DNA of 64,000 bases, taken from NCBI GenBank assembly GCA_903892355.1, contig CAITIE010000019.1, forward strand, positions 25,686 through 89,685. Direction: 5' to 3'. The stretch is from an uncultured Pirellula sp. GTDB lineage: Bacteria; Planctomycetota; Planctomycetia; Pirellulales; Pirellulaceae. The notes beneath the pieces are model-generated. The model searched no databases and was not told the origin of the DNA. It saw only the letters and a program-made list of their open reading frames with translations. Every line of letters begins with the position of its first letter. Positions within the stretch are counted from its first letter, which is position 1. Below, in pieces: positions 41,901 to 52,265 of this stretch. A program made the position numbers and the translations under genes.

Positions 41901-44879
41901 TTGTTTTACTCATCTATGCCAGCTCCATATCTCAACTCCAATAGATCGATCGTTGACTCCCCGAAACCTGGGATCGAGATCGGTTTCGTTGACCTTCTCG
42001 ATCGAAACGGGGCGGTGGTGGCTTCATGGGGAGTCCACTCCCCGCGCTGTACCATCGGATCTGCTTTGGAAGCATCGGTTCGTGTTCAAGAGGGAAATCT
42101 AGCACCCAACCACGTCCTGTTAATCTTTGGGAAGAAATTTACGTTGTTGAAAGCTCTCGCCCAGCCAACGCGAGTTTCCGGTCGGCCGGTCAAAGAGTGG
42201 TTGATTGATACCAGTACGACGGTTGAGCTTGGGGAGTTGACCTTTGTGGTGCACCCATTCCACAGTCGGCCTTTGTCAAATGTTGTCCGAGGTGAGCGGA
42301 TTTCAGAGATCGCATCCAGAATGGGGGCGTCTGCTTCCCAGTCTGTGCAGGTATCGGTGCAAGAGTCCCTTTCCAATTCAACCATTCCGTTCGTCGAACC
42401 AGGTGTAGAACTGCCCGAGAACGCGTTCCAAACATCCACACCTTTGACACCGGTGAATAACGGCAAGAGCGCAGCGGATCCTGCTCCTGAGGTGTTGGGG
42501 CAAATCAGAGAGAATATGGAGTCGCTCACGGTTGCTGTGGCTGCGTTGCAGGCTAATTCCGTCCAGAGCCAACTGGATCTTCAAGCGAATACTCAATCCG
42601 TGGTCCTCGCTTCAACTCAGAAGATGATGGAAGGATTCGCAGACCGCTGGTTCTCGGACATTCGACGCGAACTCGGCACCTTTGGAAGTCAACAGCAAGA
42701 GTCCGTGTCTCAATTGACTCAATCGTTGGATAGTCGTCTGAACAGCATGGAGCAGCGCATTGAAACGATCGGCGTTACTTCGAGCGAAGAGGTTCGTGTT
42801 TTAGCCAACCAAATTTCTTCGTTGGTGTCTGACCAGTCCGAATTGCGCAGTTCCCTTTCGGAGGTGCGGTCCTCTCAGAGGGAAACGCAATCGCTTACGC
42901 GGAGCCAAGCCTCGGCAACGCCAGCATCTTCTGAGGCAGCAATTCGAGATCGGGAGATTCTTCCACACGTTGTGGCACCGTCGTTCTCACGGTCATTCGA
43001 GTCCCGTCCAGATCCCGATGCGATCAGCCCAGCCATTGAGAATCGACCTGAAGTAAATCGGCATGCTCGGATGGATGGTTCCGAGTGGGCGGGGGGAACC
43101 TCGGGTGATGTCTCTGGGCAATCGTTACCGTACTACGCAGCGAATATGTCCGATCCACAATTTTCATCGGGGCCGGAATACAGTCCGGCCAATCCATCCG
43201 ACGGCGAGCCAGATACGCCTTATCAGAAAGCACCTCATGCGATGCAATGGGATGCTCCGGTAGATGAATCGAGCGACCAGTCGTACGTCGAACTATTGCG
43301 TCGATTAGAGAGAAACCAAACAGAGGTAGAAAAACGTTCCGAGTCATTACTAGCTCCGGAACTACCCCCTGTGGAGTCCCTCGACGAGTCTGCGAGCGCC
43401 CATAGCCGGGAGATCCCTTGGGACCCGCGAAGCAACAATGACTTTTTAGACGTCGCGCCCGAAGCAGGATTTTTGGAATCCCCCATTTCCAAGCCGGAGA
43501 TTGAAGATCCGCGACCGTTCAGCCCCGAAGCGTCAGGGGCGCCGATGTTGGGAGAGTCCGCGGAGGATCTGGAATACCTTCGATCGTGGACTGCAAATCA
43601 CAGCTTGGAACCGGAGTCCGTCGATCTGAGAGAACTTCAAGCAGGCCTTGACTCGGATGTTATAGGTAGTCGGCTTGAGCGGCTTCTCTCGGAAGCCTCG
43701 GATCGCCGGAAAACGCCGCAGGCAACGGAAAATCCATTTGACCGATTGCAACTCCAAGCTCCAGAGGTCTCTGAGGATGCGATGCGTCCGATAGAGTCTA
43801 AGCTCGAGAATCGAGTTGGCAGATCGCCGATGGTGGAGCAGTTGCTGAGGCCTTCCACGGAAGTTCCTGCAGAGGCCCGTTCGAGTGATGAAGCTATAGA
43901 TTCAGGGGAGCGGGAGCTCCAGGCGCTCTACGCGTCGCTTGGCTTGGTCCGAAATCCTGTTAAGGGAGTCGAAGCTGATGGGCACATTGAGTCAGCAATT
44001 CCGGATCTCGTGGCCGAGGAGAGCAATGACCAGATCGAGGCACATCGGGTTCAGGTGAGTGGTAGCACCAATGAGGATTTGGTCGACTCGCCTCATGGTG
44101 AGAAGGGAAACGGCGATCCACTCCCACAAGCAGCGGATGCGAATCGTCTCGGGATTGGTGATGCACTTGTAGAACGATCTCCACTCCAGAAACCGAATAA
44201 TTACGAAGATCTTGGTGAGTTGCAGGTGCAGAATGGTGTTTCGGCCCTAAGCGCTTCTGAAAACGCGGGTGGGGGGCAATCCGAAGCAGGCGGCGATCAA
44301 AGCGCGGAAGATGAGTCGATTGAAGAGTACATGCAGAGACTTCTGCAACGAGTCCGCTCCGGCCCCAATAGCTCACCCGTTTCGGTACCTGTTAACAATC
44401 GAAAATCCTCGTTGCCTTCGATCCCAAAGCGAGTTACCGAGCTGCCCGAACTATCGGCTGCGGATTCGCCTTCCAGCAACAGCCATTCCAGTCAGGAGTT
44501 GTCTCCCGCATCCACACCCCTGAGCCGGCCGTTTACTAGTTTGCCACCGAGGGCCGCCAATCGAGCCCCCGAGGCCAAGGCGGATTTGGACGCACTGCGC
44601 GAACTCGCGAATTCGAATGCTCGCCGAGCCATCAAGCGAAGCGATAAACGTCGCAATAACACCGATTTGTTAGTGAACGTGGCGGTATGTGCCTTTTCAC
44701 TAGCGTGCGGATTGGCCCTGCTCGTTATGAATGGATTCCGTATCAACGTAACGTTTCTCGGGATGACCTCTGCATTCCTGGTATCGATTTTGTGGGGTGT
44801 CGACTCCGTACGAACGTACCTAACGATGTGTCGAGAGCAGAAGGATGGGATTGCCGACGGAGATGGAGCGAGCGAGTAA
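41901..44879 (+). CDS. FHA-like N-terminal domain, coiled-coil, C-terminal two-TM protein
   Basis: N-terminal VVASWGVHSPRCTIGSALEASVRVQEGNLAPNHVLLIFGKKFTLLKAL; coiled-coil 200-330; hydrophobic helices VNVAVCAFSLACGLALLVM and VTFLGMTSAFLVSILWG at the end. Confidence 0.65.
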   Translation: MFYSSMPAPYLNSNRSIVDSPKPGIEIGFVDLLDRNGAVVASWGVHSPRCTIGSALEASVRVQEGNLAPNHVLLIFGKKFTLLKALAQPTRVSGRPVKEWLIDTSTTVELGELTFVVHPFHSRPLSNVVRGERISEIASRMGASASQSVQVSVQESLSNSTIPFVEPGVELPENAFQTSTPLTPVNNGKSAADPAPEVLGQIRENMESLTVAVAALQANSVQSQLDLQANTQSVVLASTQKMMEGFADRWFSDIRRELGTFGSQQQESVSQLTQSLDSRLNSMEQRIETIGVTSSEEVRVLANQISSLVSDQSELRSSLSEVRSSQRETQSLTRSQASATPASSEAAIRDREILPHVVAPSFSRSFESRPDPDAISPAIENRPEVNRHARMDGSEWAGGTSGDVSGQSLPYYAANMSDPQFSSGPEYSPANPSDGEPDTPYQKAPHAMQWDAPVDESSDQSYVELLRRLERNQTEVEKRSESLLAPELPPVESLDESASAHSREIPWDPRSNNDFLDVAPEAGFLESPISKPEIEDPRPFSPEASGAPMLGESAEDLEYLRSWTANHSLEPESVDLRELQAGLDSDVIGSRLERLLSEASDRRKTPQATENPFDRLQLQAPEVSEDAMRPIESKLENRVGRSPMVEQLLRPSTEVPAEARSSDEAIDSGERELQALYASLGLVRNPVKGVEADGHIESAIPDLVAEESNDQIEAHRVQVSGSTNEDLVDSPHGEKGNGDPLPQAADANRLGIGDALVERSPLQKPNNYEDLGELQVQNGVSALSASENAGGGQSEAGGDQSAEDESIEEYMQRLLQRVRSGPNSSPVSVPVNNRKSSLPSIPKRVTELPELSAADSPSSNSHSSQELSPASTPLSRPFTSLPPRAANRAPEAKADLDALRELANSNARRAIKRSDKRRNNTDLLVNVAVCAFSLACGLALLVMNGFRINVTFLGMTSAFLVSILWGVDSVRTYLTMCREQKDGIADGDGASE

Positions 44880-44936
44880 GCTCTCTCGCATTGGGCGATA
44901 CAAGTTGGCCCGCAGTGGGTTGCTGTCCGTCGGGTA

Positions 44937-46292
44937 TCAAGGACCGCGGAACCGCTCGAGTACGCTTTCACGGTGGGCGGTGAGGCCCTCGCGGTTTGCC
45001 AAGGCCGTGATATGAGGTTCTATTCCCTCGAGGGCCGCCCGACTGAACTCAACTTCGCTGTAGGAGCGCAGGAAGTGATTCGAGGAAAGCCCGGATGCCC
45101 ATCTTGCGGTAGCTCCTGTAGGCAGAACGTGGGATGGTCCTGCAGCGTAATCGCCCAAGGCGACCGGCGAATAGTGCCCCTTGAAAATCGCTCCGGCATT
45201 GTGAATCCTTCGAGCAAAACGCTCCGGAGATTCTACGGAAATCTGAAGATGCTCGGGTGCCAACTGATTCGATAGCTCCACCAGTTGATCTTCATTAGAG
45301 CATAGGATGCTGGCCCCAAATTCCGTCAACGACGCTTTCGCCAAATCAGCTCTTTCGAGTTGCTGCAGTTGTTTCTCCGTCTCCAAATCAATTTGGTTGA
45401 GGATCCTCTCGGATGTTGAAATGACGATACTCGACCCTGGGGAATGCTCAGCTTGAGCGAGTAGATCCGATGCCGCAAAGGGGGCTTTTGTGGATTCGTC
45501 GGCGATGACCAGAACCTCGCTCGGACCCGCGATGGAATCAATGTCAACGGTTCCGTAAACGTGTCGCTTGGCTAATGCCACAAACAGATTTCCTGGGCCG
45601 ACAATCTTGTCGACGGAAGGTATCTCTGGAATCCCATACGCGAGTGACGCGATGCCTTGCGCTCCTCCCACGGCGTACACCTCCCGAATTCCAAGTTCAA
45701 AGCAGGTCGCTAAAACATCTGCGTTGAAGGCGCCAAACTTGGTTGGCGGCGCGATGATCGCAATCTCTGGAACCCCTGCGCACTGCGCGGGAATCGCGGT
45801 CATTAGTACGGTCGATGGATATGCTGCTGCTCCACCAGGAACGCAAATGCCTATCCGCCTCAGGGGCGTGTATCGATGCTTCAGTACGATGCCTCGATCG
45901 TCGTTGACGACAACATCCGAGTGCAGAATGGCGGACTGAAAATGTTCAATATTCTTACGGATCGCACGAATCGACGAAAGGAAATCCCCAGAGGCTTGTG
46001 AATGGGCTCGTTCGAGGGCTTCGATGGGTACTCGCAACGTACCCGCAGAAGTATTCGGGTCGTCGAGGACACGCGCGTATTTCAGCACGGCGTCGGTTCC
46101 ATGCTGCCGTACATCCTGACAAATCCGCTCTACAACTTGCTGAGGTGTTAAATTCTGCCCAAAAAGTTGCTGCGTTAGTTGGCGTCCTCGTTCCGATACC
46201 ACCGACCCGTCCGGACTCAACTTTCTACGCAGTTCAGACAACTGCAATTGAAAGTCGGCGGAATTTGCCGCGATGCGGTTTAGCATGTTCAA
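44937..46292 (-). CDS. hisD: Histidinol dehydrogenase
   Basis: VPGGAAAYPSTVLMTAIPAQCAGVPEI, DKIVGPGNLFVALAKRHVYGTVDIDSIAGPSEVLVIAD, HVLPTGATARWASGLS. Confidence 0.98.
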   Translation of the reverse strand: MNMLNRIAANSADFQLQLSELRRKLSPDGSVVSERGRQLTQQLFGQNLTPQQVVERICQDVRQHGTDAVLKYARVLDDPNTSAGTLRVPIEALERAHSQASGDFLSSIRAIRKNIEHFQSAILHSDVVVNDDRGIVLKHRYTPLRRIGICVPGGAAAYPSTVLMTAIPAQCAGVPEIAIIAPPTKFGAFNADVLATCFELGIREVYAVGGAQGIASLAYGIPEIPSVDKIVGPGNLFVALAKRHVYGTVDIDSIAGPSEVLVIADESTKAPFAASDLLAQAEHSPGSSIVISTSERILNQIDLETEKQLQQLERADLAKASLTEFGASILCSNEDQLVELSNQLAPEHLQISVESPERFARRIHNAGAIFKGHYSPVALGDYAAGPSHVLPTGATARWASGLSSNHFLRSYSEVEFSRAALEGIEPHITALANREGLTAHRESVLERFRGP

Positions 46293-46307
46293 TCCTAGGT
46301 GACTGGT

Positions 46308-47054
46308 CTAACCGAGGTTTGCGAGTTGCTCAGCGGTGAAGTTAACGTTGGTTGCCACGGACTGAACGTCATCGTGATCCTCTAACTTCTCTAGCAGTTT
46401 CATGACTGACACTGCGGTTTCCGAATCCACTTCAACCGTGAGGTTGGGAACCCTTGTTACCTGTTTAGATTCGATAGCGATCCCCTGTGCTTCGATGACC
46501 TCAACCAGGCCGGTGTAAGCGTCTGTGGGGCAGGAGATTTCAAATGTCTCTTCTCCTTCCGTGACGTCCTCGGCACCATTCTCCAGGGCGATCTCCATGA
46601 GTTTCTCGAGATCCACCGCCGATTGCTTGATGGACAAGAGCCCTTTTCGTTCGAACAAGTAAGCAACACAGTTGGTCGAACCGAGATTGCCACCGTGGCT
46701 ATCGAAGAGCTTTCGGACCTCCGGAGCGGTTCGGTTACGGTTATCGGTCATGATGTCACAAAGGATCGCGACACCACCTGGGCCGTATCCTTCGTAGAGA
46801 ATTTCTTCCACATCACCACCGTCCAGTTCGCCTGTCCCCTTCTTGATCGCCCGATCAATGTTGTCCTTCGGCAATGAAACTGCTTTAGCGTCGATAATCG
46901 CGGTTCGGAGGCGAATGTTGGCGCTCGGATCGCCTCCTCCTAACTTCGCCGCGACAATGATCGCCTTGGACAATTTGCTCCAGAGCTTACTCCGCTTGCT
47001 ATCGACAAGCGCTTTACGGTGTTTGATGTTGGCCCACTGGGAATGTCCAGCCAT
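46308..47054 (-). CDS. YebC/PmpR family regulator
   Basis: MAGHSQWANIKHRKALVDSKRSKLWSKLSKAIIVAAKLGGGDPSANIRLRTAI. Confidence 0.98.
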   Translation of the reverse strand: MAGHSQWANIKHRKALVDSKRSKLWSKLSKAIIVAAKLGGGDPSANIRLRTAIIDAKAVSLPKDNIDRAIKKGTGELDGGDVEEILYEGYGPGGVAILCDIMTDNRNRTAPEVRKLFDSHGGNLGSTNCVAYLFERKGLLSIKQSAVDLEKLMEIALENGAEDVTEGEETFEISCPTDAYTGLVEVIEAQGIAIESKQVTRVPNLTVEVDSETAVSVMKLLEKLEDHDDVQSVATNVNFTAEQLANLG

Positions 47055-47107
47055 GGATTGCTTCTCCGGACTCGAAAATTCAACGATCGGAATGTACGAG
47101 ACGATTG

Positions 47108-48331
47108 TTACTTGGGTTTCTTTTTGGTGATACTAGCGCCGATGGAAGGCTTCGAGTCCCCTTTTGCAGGTGCATGGCTCTTCTTTGTCGAAGCCTTCGA
47201 ATCATTCTTTGGTTTACTTGAAGTCTTGTCGCTGCTGGGCTTGGACGGGCTCTTCGATTTGGAATCGGTTTTCGAAGAAATCTTGGTAGGTTTGGAGCTG
47301 GCTTCCTTTTTGCCGGTCTCTTTCTTCACGACATCTTTCTTGCCACTATCTTTTTTCGCTACTGCTTTATCGGAAGATGGTTTCGCGGGTGCGTCCTTCT
47401 TGATCGATTTGGTCTCAACGGGCTTGGCAGCAGCGGATGGTTTACTCGGCGCGGGTGCAGTGGCCTTCTTGCCTGCAGCAGTTTTTGCTGCATCGGTCAC
47501 CCCCGGTTTCACATCGGGCTTCTTAGAGTCGTGTCCCTTTGCGTCACCCTTCTTACCCTCACCCGCTGGTGCCGCTGCGGCTTCGACCTTCTGAGGAACC
47601 GCGGGCTTGGCTGGGGCTGGAGCTTGAGGTTTCTTCGTCACAGCAGGCGCCGGTGCTTTCTTTTCCTTTTGTTTATAGGTTACTCCGAGGTCTTTCAGCA
47701 CACCGGTGCTTAATGTCCCCTTGGGATGCTGATGCATCTCGATCGCTAACTGGTGCAATAGCGACGCGAACTCAGTTCCTTTGTTTTTAGGGATCGCTCG
47801 TTCGACGCCTGGTAGTGTGCGTTTCTCCGCTTCTGCGGGGGTAATAATTTCGCATTGGACCAAGGCATCCAAGGTCAAATTGCCGGCAGGAATCGAATGG
47901 CCTCCCAATGCGTGTTGTGACACGTAGGACAACACGAATGGGGTCATGCCCTTCCATGCCTCAAGATCGGCAACGGATTTGCCCAAATTGGCCTTTTTCA
48001 TGTCGTCGATATCGTATTGGTATCGAGACTCAAAGAGCGACTGCAAACACTGCTTGATCCGCGTTGCGGCTTGGGCCGGAAACAGGAGGCCTTGCAACGC
48101 CTCGCCCAGTTCCGCCACGGTGGTTACGCGAACTTCATTCCAGTCGAAGTAAGCCTGTTGCAGTTTTGCGAACGCTTCGTCTGCTTGTTCATGCTTGGCA
48201 TCCTCCAAGCAGCACGCGTAGATCAAATGCTCCAAAACAGAACGTTCTGGTGTTTCAGCGACTGGCTTAAAGTGCTTCTTTAGCGACTTGTAAAGATGCT
48301 CGTATTTGGTTGCTCGATTGCCAGCAGTCAT
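47108..48331 (-). CDS. Endonuclease III/HhH-GPD-like protein (catalytically degenerate) with Lys/Ala/Pro-rich tail
   Basis: ERSVLEHLIYACCLEDAKHEQADEAFAKLQQAYFDWNEVRVTTVAELGEAL ... LEAWKGMTPFVLSYVSQHALGGHSIPAGNLTLDALV; tail KKEKKAPAPAVTKKPQAPAPAKPAVPQKV... to end. Confidence 0.65.
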   Translation of the reverse strand: MTAGNRATKYEHLYKSLKKHFKPVAETPERSVLEHLIYACCLEDAKHEQADEAFAKLQQAYFDWNEVRVTTVAELGEALQGLLFPAQAATRIKQCLQSLFESRYQYDIDDMKKANLGKSVADLEAWKGMTPFVLSYVSQHALGGHSIPAGNLTLDALVQCEIITPAEAEKRTLPGVERAIPKNKGTEFASLLHQLAIEMHQHPKGTLSTGVLKDLGVTYKQKEKKAPAPAVTKKPQAPAPAKPAVPQKVEAAAAPAGEGKKGDAKGHDSKKPDVKPGVTDAAKTAAGKKATAPAPSKPSAAAKPVETKSIKKDAPAKPSSDKAVAKKDSGKKDVVKKETGKKEASSKPTKISSKTDSKSKSPSKPSSDKTSSKPKNDSKASTKKSHAPAKGDSKPSIGASITKKKPK

Positions 48332-48441
48332 GGATTCACACTCGAAGAGTTGGTTTGGCGGGATTTGTTCGTTGCTTGATCGTTCATCAACCGGTTGCAA
48401 GGATGGAAGTGGAACAGGGATCGAAGGGGAAGCGGTGCCGC

Positions 48442-48999
48442 CTACCGATCGCTACTCGGATTGGCTCTCAAGTCGCTCTCATCATTGGCATCACCCAATT
48501 CGGCGCCTTGGGTTGCATTGCCTTGGGTTGCATTGCCGTGGGTTGCATTGCCGTGGGTTGCATTGCCGTGGGTTGCATTGAACTCCCCGTCGTGATCCTC
48601 TTGCTCGTCTGGGAGATCGCTCGATGGGGATGTTGGAGGCGGCGTTGATGCCTCGCGTTCGCGAGCTATTTGTTCGAGAATCTGCTGAACCGCGACCGAC
48701 TTTTTAACCCCTTCATCGGTGACGAACGTCAGCCGTGGCGTGTACCGAGTATCGATGCGTTCCGCGATACGGGTTTGAAGGAAACCGCACGCGTTTTGCA
48801 ATCCTTTCAAGGTGGTCTTCTGCTGGCTGTCGTTCCCCATGATGCTGACGAGCACTTTTGCTTCCCGCATGTCCGGGGCCACCTCCACGCCGAGAACGGT
48901 GACGTTCTTTACACGTGGGTCTCGAAGTTCCGTTAGGATCGCCATGGAAACAACCTCTCGGATTGCTTCGGCTGCTTTTAGTAGTCGTCGGGCGCTCAT
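48442..48999 (-). CDS. rbfA: Ribosome-binding factor A with repeat tail
   Basis: [52 protein letters not shown]; between infB and the HhH gene. Confidence 0.95.
   Translation of the reverse strand: MSARRLLKAAEAIREVVSMAILTELRDPRVKNVTVLGVEVAPDMREAKVLVSIMGNDSQQKTTLKGLQNACGFLQTRIAERIDTRYTPRLTFVTDEGVKKSVAVQQILEQIAREREASTPPPTSPSSDLPDEQEDHDGEFNATHGNATHGNATHGNATQGNATQGAELGDANDESDLRANPSSDR
48505..48580 (-). repeat. 15-bp tandem repeat (ggttgcattgccgtg), about 5 units
   Basis: Units at 48511, 48526, 48541, 48556 and partial 48571; encodes [10 protein letters not shown] repeats in the RbfA tail. Confidence 0.97.
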
Positions 49000-51947
49000 G
49001 ATCTCGAAGAATCCAACGTTCTAGCGACTTCTTCGATCTTGTACGCTTCCAATACATCGTCGACCTTGACATCGTTGAAGCCAGCGAGCTTAATGCCGCA
49101 CTCCATGCCGCGGTTGACTTCCTTGACGTCGTCCTTGATTCGTTTCAAGGTATCCAGCATGTAGTCGCCGATCCGACGACCTTCGCGGTTGACGCGAACA
49201 CGGCAACCTCTTTCGATGGTCCCTTGAGCGACATAACAACCAGCGATAGTCCCCACCTTGGATACAGTGAAGACCTGCTTGACCAACGCTCTTCCCAATT
49301 CGACGACTTTCTCCTCCGGCTTCAGACGACCCTCGATCATCGCCCGGATATCGTTCGCCAAATTGTAAATAATATCGTATCGACGGACTTCTACGTTCCG
49401 AACATCGGCGAGTGCACGAGCTGCTTCGTCAGGAATCACATTAAACCCGACGATGACCGCTTGAGATGCACTGGCGAGCGTCACATCCGCGACCGTGATG
49501 CCACCGACCGATCTTTGGAGGATTCGGATTTCGACCTCCGGGTGATCGAGCTTGGTGAGCTCTTTTTCGATGGCTTCGAGAGAACCGCGAGCGTCGGCGC
49601 GAATGATGAGGTTGAGTACAACCTTGTCTTCCTTGACCCCGAGTTTCCCGGACTGAACGAGCTCCTGGAAGGTCTCAAAGGAAACCTTGGGAGAGGTCCC
49701 TGAGAGCGATTGGGTGCGCGTAAGCGTTTCCCGTGCTGCTGCCACTTGGCGAGCTTGAGCGATGTCATCGATTACATAGAACTTTTCACCAGCCTCGGGT
49801 GGTCGTTCTAGGCCAGTAATATTCACAGGCATGGAAGGCCCAGCTTCGGTCAGCTGCTTGGCACGCTTCAACGTGTCATAAAGAGCCTTAATCCTCCCGA
49901 ACGTGTTTCCGCAGACGACGATATCGCCGACACGCAATGTTCCCGATTGGACCATCACCTTGGCAATCACACCTCGATCTGCCGACTGCTCGCTCTCCAA
50001 GCAAACTCCGGTAGCAGCACGCTTCGGATTGGCTCGATAATCGTGGAGCTCGGCAACGGTCAAAACGGTGTCTAGAAGCTCATCCATCCCTTTGCCAGTG
50101 ATCGCACTGGTGGAGACGACTTCGACATCGCCACCCCAAGCGCTTGGAGTCAATCCGTGCTCGGTCATCTGGGTCATGATTCGCGTAACATCGGCACCGG
50201 GCAAGTCGCACTTATTGGCCGCTACCACGATTGGAACGCCCGCCGCTTTCGCATGGGAAATCGCTTCCTCAGTTTGCGGCATGATCCCGTCATCTGCAGC
50301 GACGACCAAAATTGCGATGTCGGTGACGTTGGCGCCTCGAGCACGCATCTCCGTGAACGCCTCGTGACCTGGAGTATCGACGAACGAGACCGCACGACCA
50401 TCCTTCTTGACTTGGTAGGCCCGGATGTGTTGGGTGATTCCGCCCGCTTCGCCTGCGACGATCTTCGTGCCAATTAAATAATCGAGCAACGAGGTCTTGC
50501 CGTGATCGACGTGACCAAGGAACGTCACAATCGGCGGACGTGGGACAAGGTCTTCGGCTTTGTCCTCGAACGAGTCGATCTTTGCGATAATGCTCGTTTC
50601 AAGCGTTTCTGCTTGTTTCAACTCCAGGTCAATCCCTAGATCGACCGCGATCATTTCGGCTTGTTCTTGCGTCAGCGATGCGTTGATGTTCACCATCGTT
50701 CCCATCATCATCAGCGAGCGCAACACACGTGCTGCGGGTACTCCAGCTGCCTCCGAAAAGCTTCGGACGGTACATGGGAATGTCAGCACAACTCGCTCTT
50801 TTTTCCCAGCCGCCAACTGCTGCTTTTTCTTGGGTCGAAGCCCTGCTAACCGTCGCTCTTCCTCTTCCTCGACCGTCGCCAAATCCCGAGTCGTGTGAAT
50901 ACGGCTCGCATTGCGAAGGGTGCTACGCTCGTTTCGCGAGGACTCGAGACTGGCAAGTCCTTTCTTGCGAACGGGCTCATCAACCTCATCAGTTGGCTTC
51001 TTGTGCTTCTGATTGAGCTTATTTTCTGCGGCTTGTTTGAACTCGGTAAGCCCCGCGTGCTGGGTTTGGCTCGGTGCCGTCGCGCGTCCACTTCCCGTTC
51101 CGGTTTTCGCACCAGGTGCCGAAGGCTTTTCGCTGGACTTGTTCATCCCCTGCTGAACACCCTTGAGCACGTCCGGCGTCAGCTTCACAATGGGCTTCAT
51201 CGCGGTGGGCTCTTGCACCTTAGGTGCCGGAGACGGACCAGCGGACTTGGGGATTTTCGCCAAGTTGATATTGATTACAGGATCTCTCGACTTGCGAGCC
51301 TTCGCGGCTTCGCCTGATGGCTTCGTTAGATCCGCAGGCTTGCCTCTCCCAATCACCCGCATCTTTCCTGATACGTCCGCCGGGGAGTAGAACCCCTCTC
51401 GCCCCGAAGGTTCACTGACGCGACCCGCAGGTGCCGCAACTTCGTCGGATACCTTGTCCGTCTCATCTGACGACTCGGTGGAGGCTGGAGGGGCCGCAAC
51501 CAACGTTGAGGCTACAGCTAGCTCGGACTCGTCATCCGCCGGAGCATCAGAAGTCGGCTCCGAAACCACCATCTGAGCAGCTGGGGCCACCGAGGCGATG
51601 CTCTCACTGGCGGCCGTCTCCTCAATGGGCGCTGTCGAAGACGCGGTACCGCCTACCCGCGAGCGTATCGCAGAGATATCTCGCTTCGGTGCAACAGCTT
51701 TCACACCCAGATCCCGAATCGGCGCGTCCTTGGAAACCTCCCGCGTTGGCTTGGGAGCTTCCTTTGCAGGTGCAGCCGCAGGAGCAGCTTTTTCCTCTAG
51801 ATGCTTCTTGATGCGCGCTATCTCATCCTCTTCAAGGCTCGCGAGTGCGCTCCCCTTTCCTTGGATTCCGATGCGCGCACATAGATCGACCAGCTCCTTG
51901 CTGTCCAATCCCAAATCTTTTGCAAGCGAATAAATTCGAATTGCCAC
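48996..51947 (-). CDS. infB: Translation initiation factor IF-2
   Basis: [54 protein letters not shown]. Confidence 0.98.
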   Translation of the reverse strand: MAIRIYSLAKDLGLDSKELVDLCARIGIQGKGSALASLEEDEIARIKKHLEEKAAPAAAPAKEAPKPTREVSKDAPIRDLGVKAVAPKRDISAIRSRVGGTASSTAPIEETAASESIASVAPAAQMVVSEPTSDAPADDESELAVASTLVAAPPASTESSDETDKVSDEVAAPAGRVSEPSGREGFYSPADVSGKMRVIGRGKPADLTKPSGEAAKARKSRDPVININLAKIPKSAGPSPAPKVQEPTAMKPIVKLTPDVLKGVQQGMNKSSEKPSAPGAKTGTGSGRATAPSQTQHAGLTEFKQAAENKLNQKHKKPTDEVDEPVRKKGLASLESSRNERSTLRNASRIHTTRDLATVEEEEERRLAGLRPKKKQQLAAGKKERVVLTFPCTVRSFSEAAGVPAARVLRSLMMMGTMVNINASLTQEQAEMIAVDLGIDLELKQAETLETSIIAKIDSFEDKAEDLVPRPPIVTFLGHVDHGKTSLLDYLIGTKIVAGEAGGITQHIRAYQVKKDGRAVSFVDTPGHEAFTEMRARGANVTDIAILVVAADDGIMPQTEEAISHAKAAGVPIVVAANKCDLPGADVTRIMTQMTEHGLTPSAWGGDVEVVSTSAITGKGMDELLDTVLTVAELHDYRANPKRAATGVCLESEQSADRGVIAKVMVQSGTLRVGDIVVCGNTFGRIKALYDTLKRAKQLTEAGPSMPVNITGLERPPEAGEKFYVIDDIAQARQVAAARETLTRTQSLSGTSPKVSFETFQELVQSGKLGVKEDKVVLNLIIRADARGSLEAIEKELTKLDHPEVEIRILQRSVGGITVADVTLASASQAVIVGFNVIPDEAARALADVRNVEVRRYDIIYNLANDIRAMIEGRLKPEEKVVELGRALVKQVFTVSKVGTIAGCYVAQGTIERGCRVRVNREGRRIGDYMLDTLKRIKDDVKEVNRGMECGIKLAGFNDVKVDDVLEAYKIEEVARTLDSSRS

Positions 51948-52265
51948 TGAGCAATTATCCCCGGGCCTCGGCCCTCGATTACCTGAGGCGAGATACCGAT
52001 ACCAACTCGGTCATCTTCGCTCGCCTTTTTTCGTTCTGTTGTCTTATTTCATGGAACGCCTCTTCGCGAATCCAGCAAAGCACTCGATACGCTCCCGAGT
52101 TATCCTCGGTGGCACATCGGTTGTTTGGTACCAGAGTCAGCTGATGAACACGCCGAGCACTGCCAAAGTGCCTCCGCGTTTTCCGAATGACTACTATCTT
52201 AGCGTATCGGGGCAATCTCGTCAGGTGTTCCAAGCCCCGGAACGGGATACTTTTCTAGCACAACC

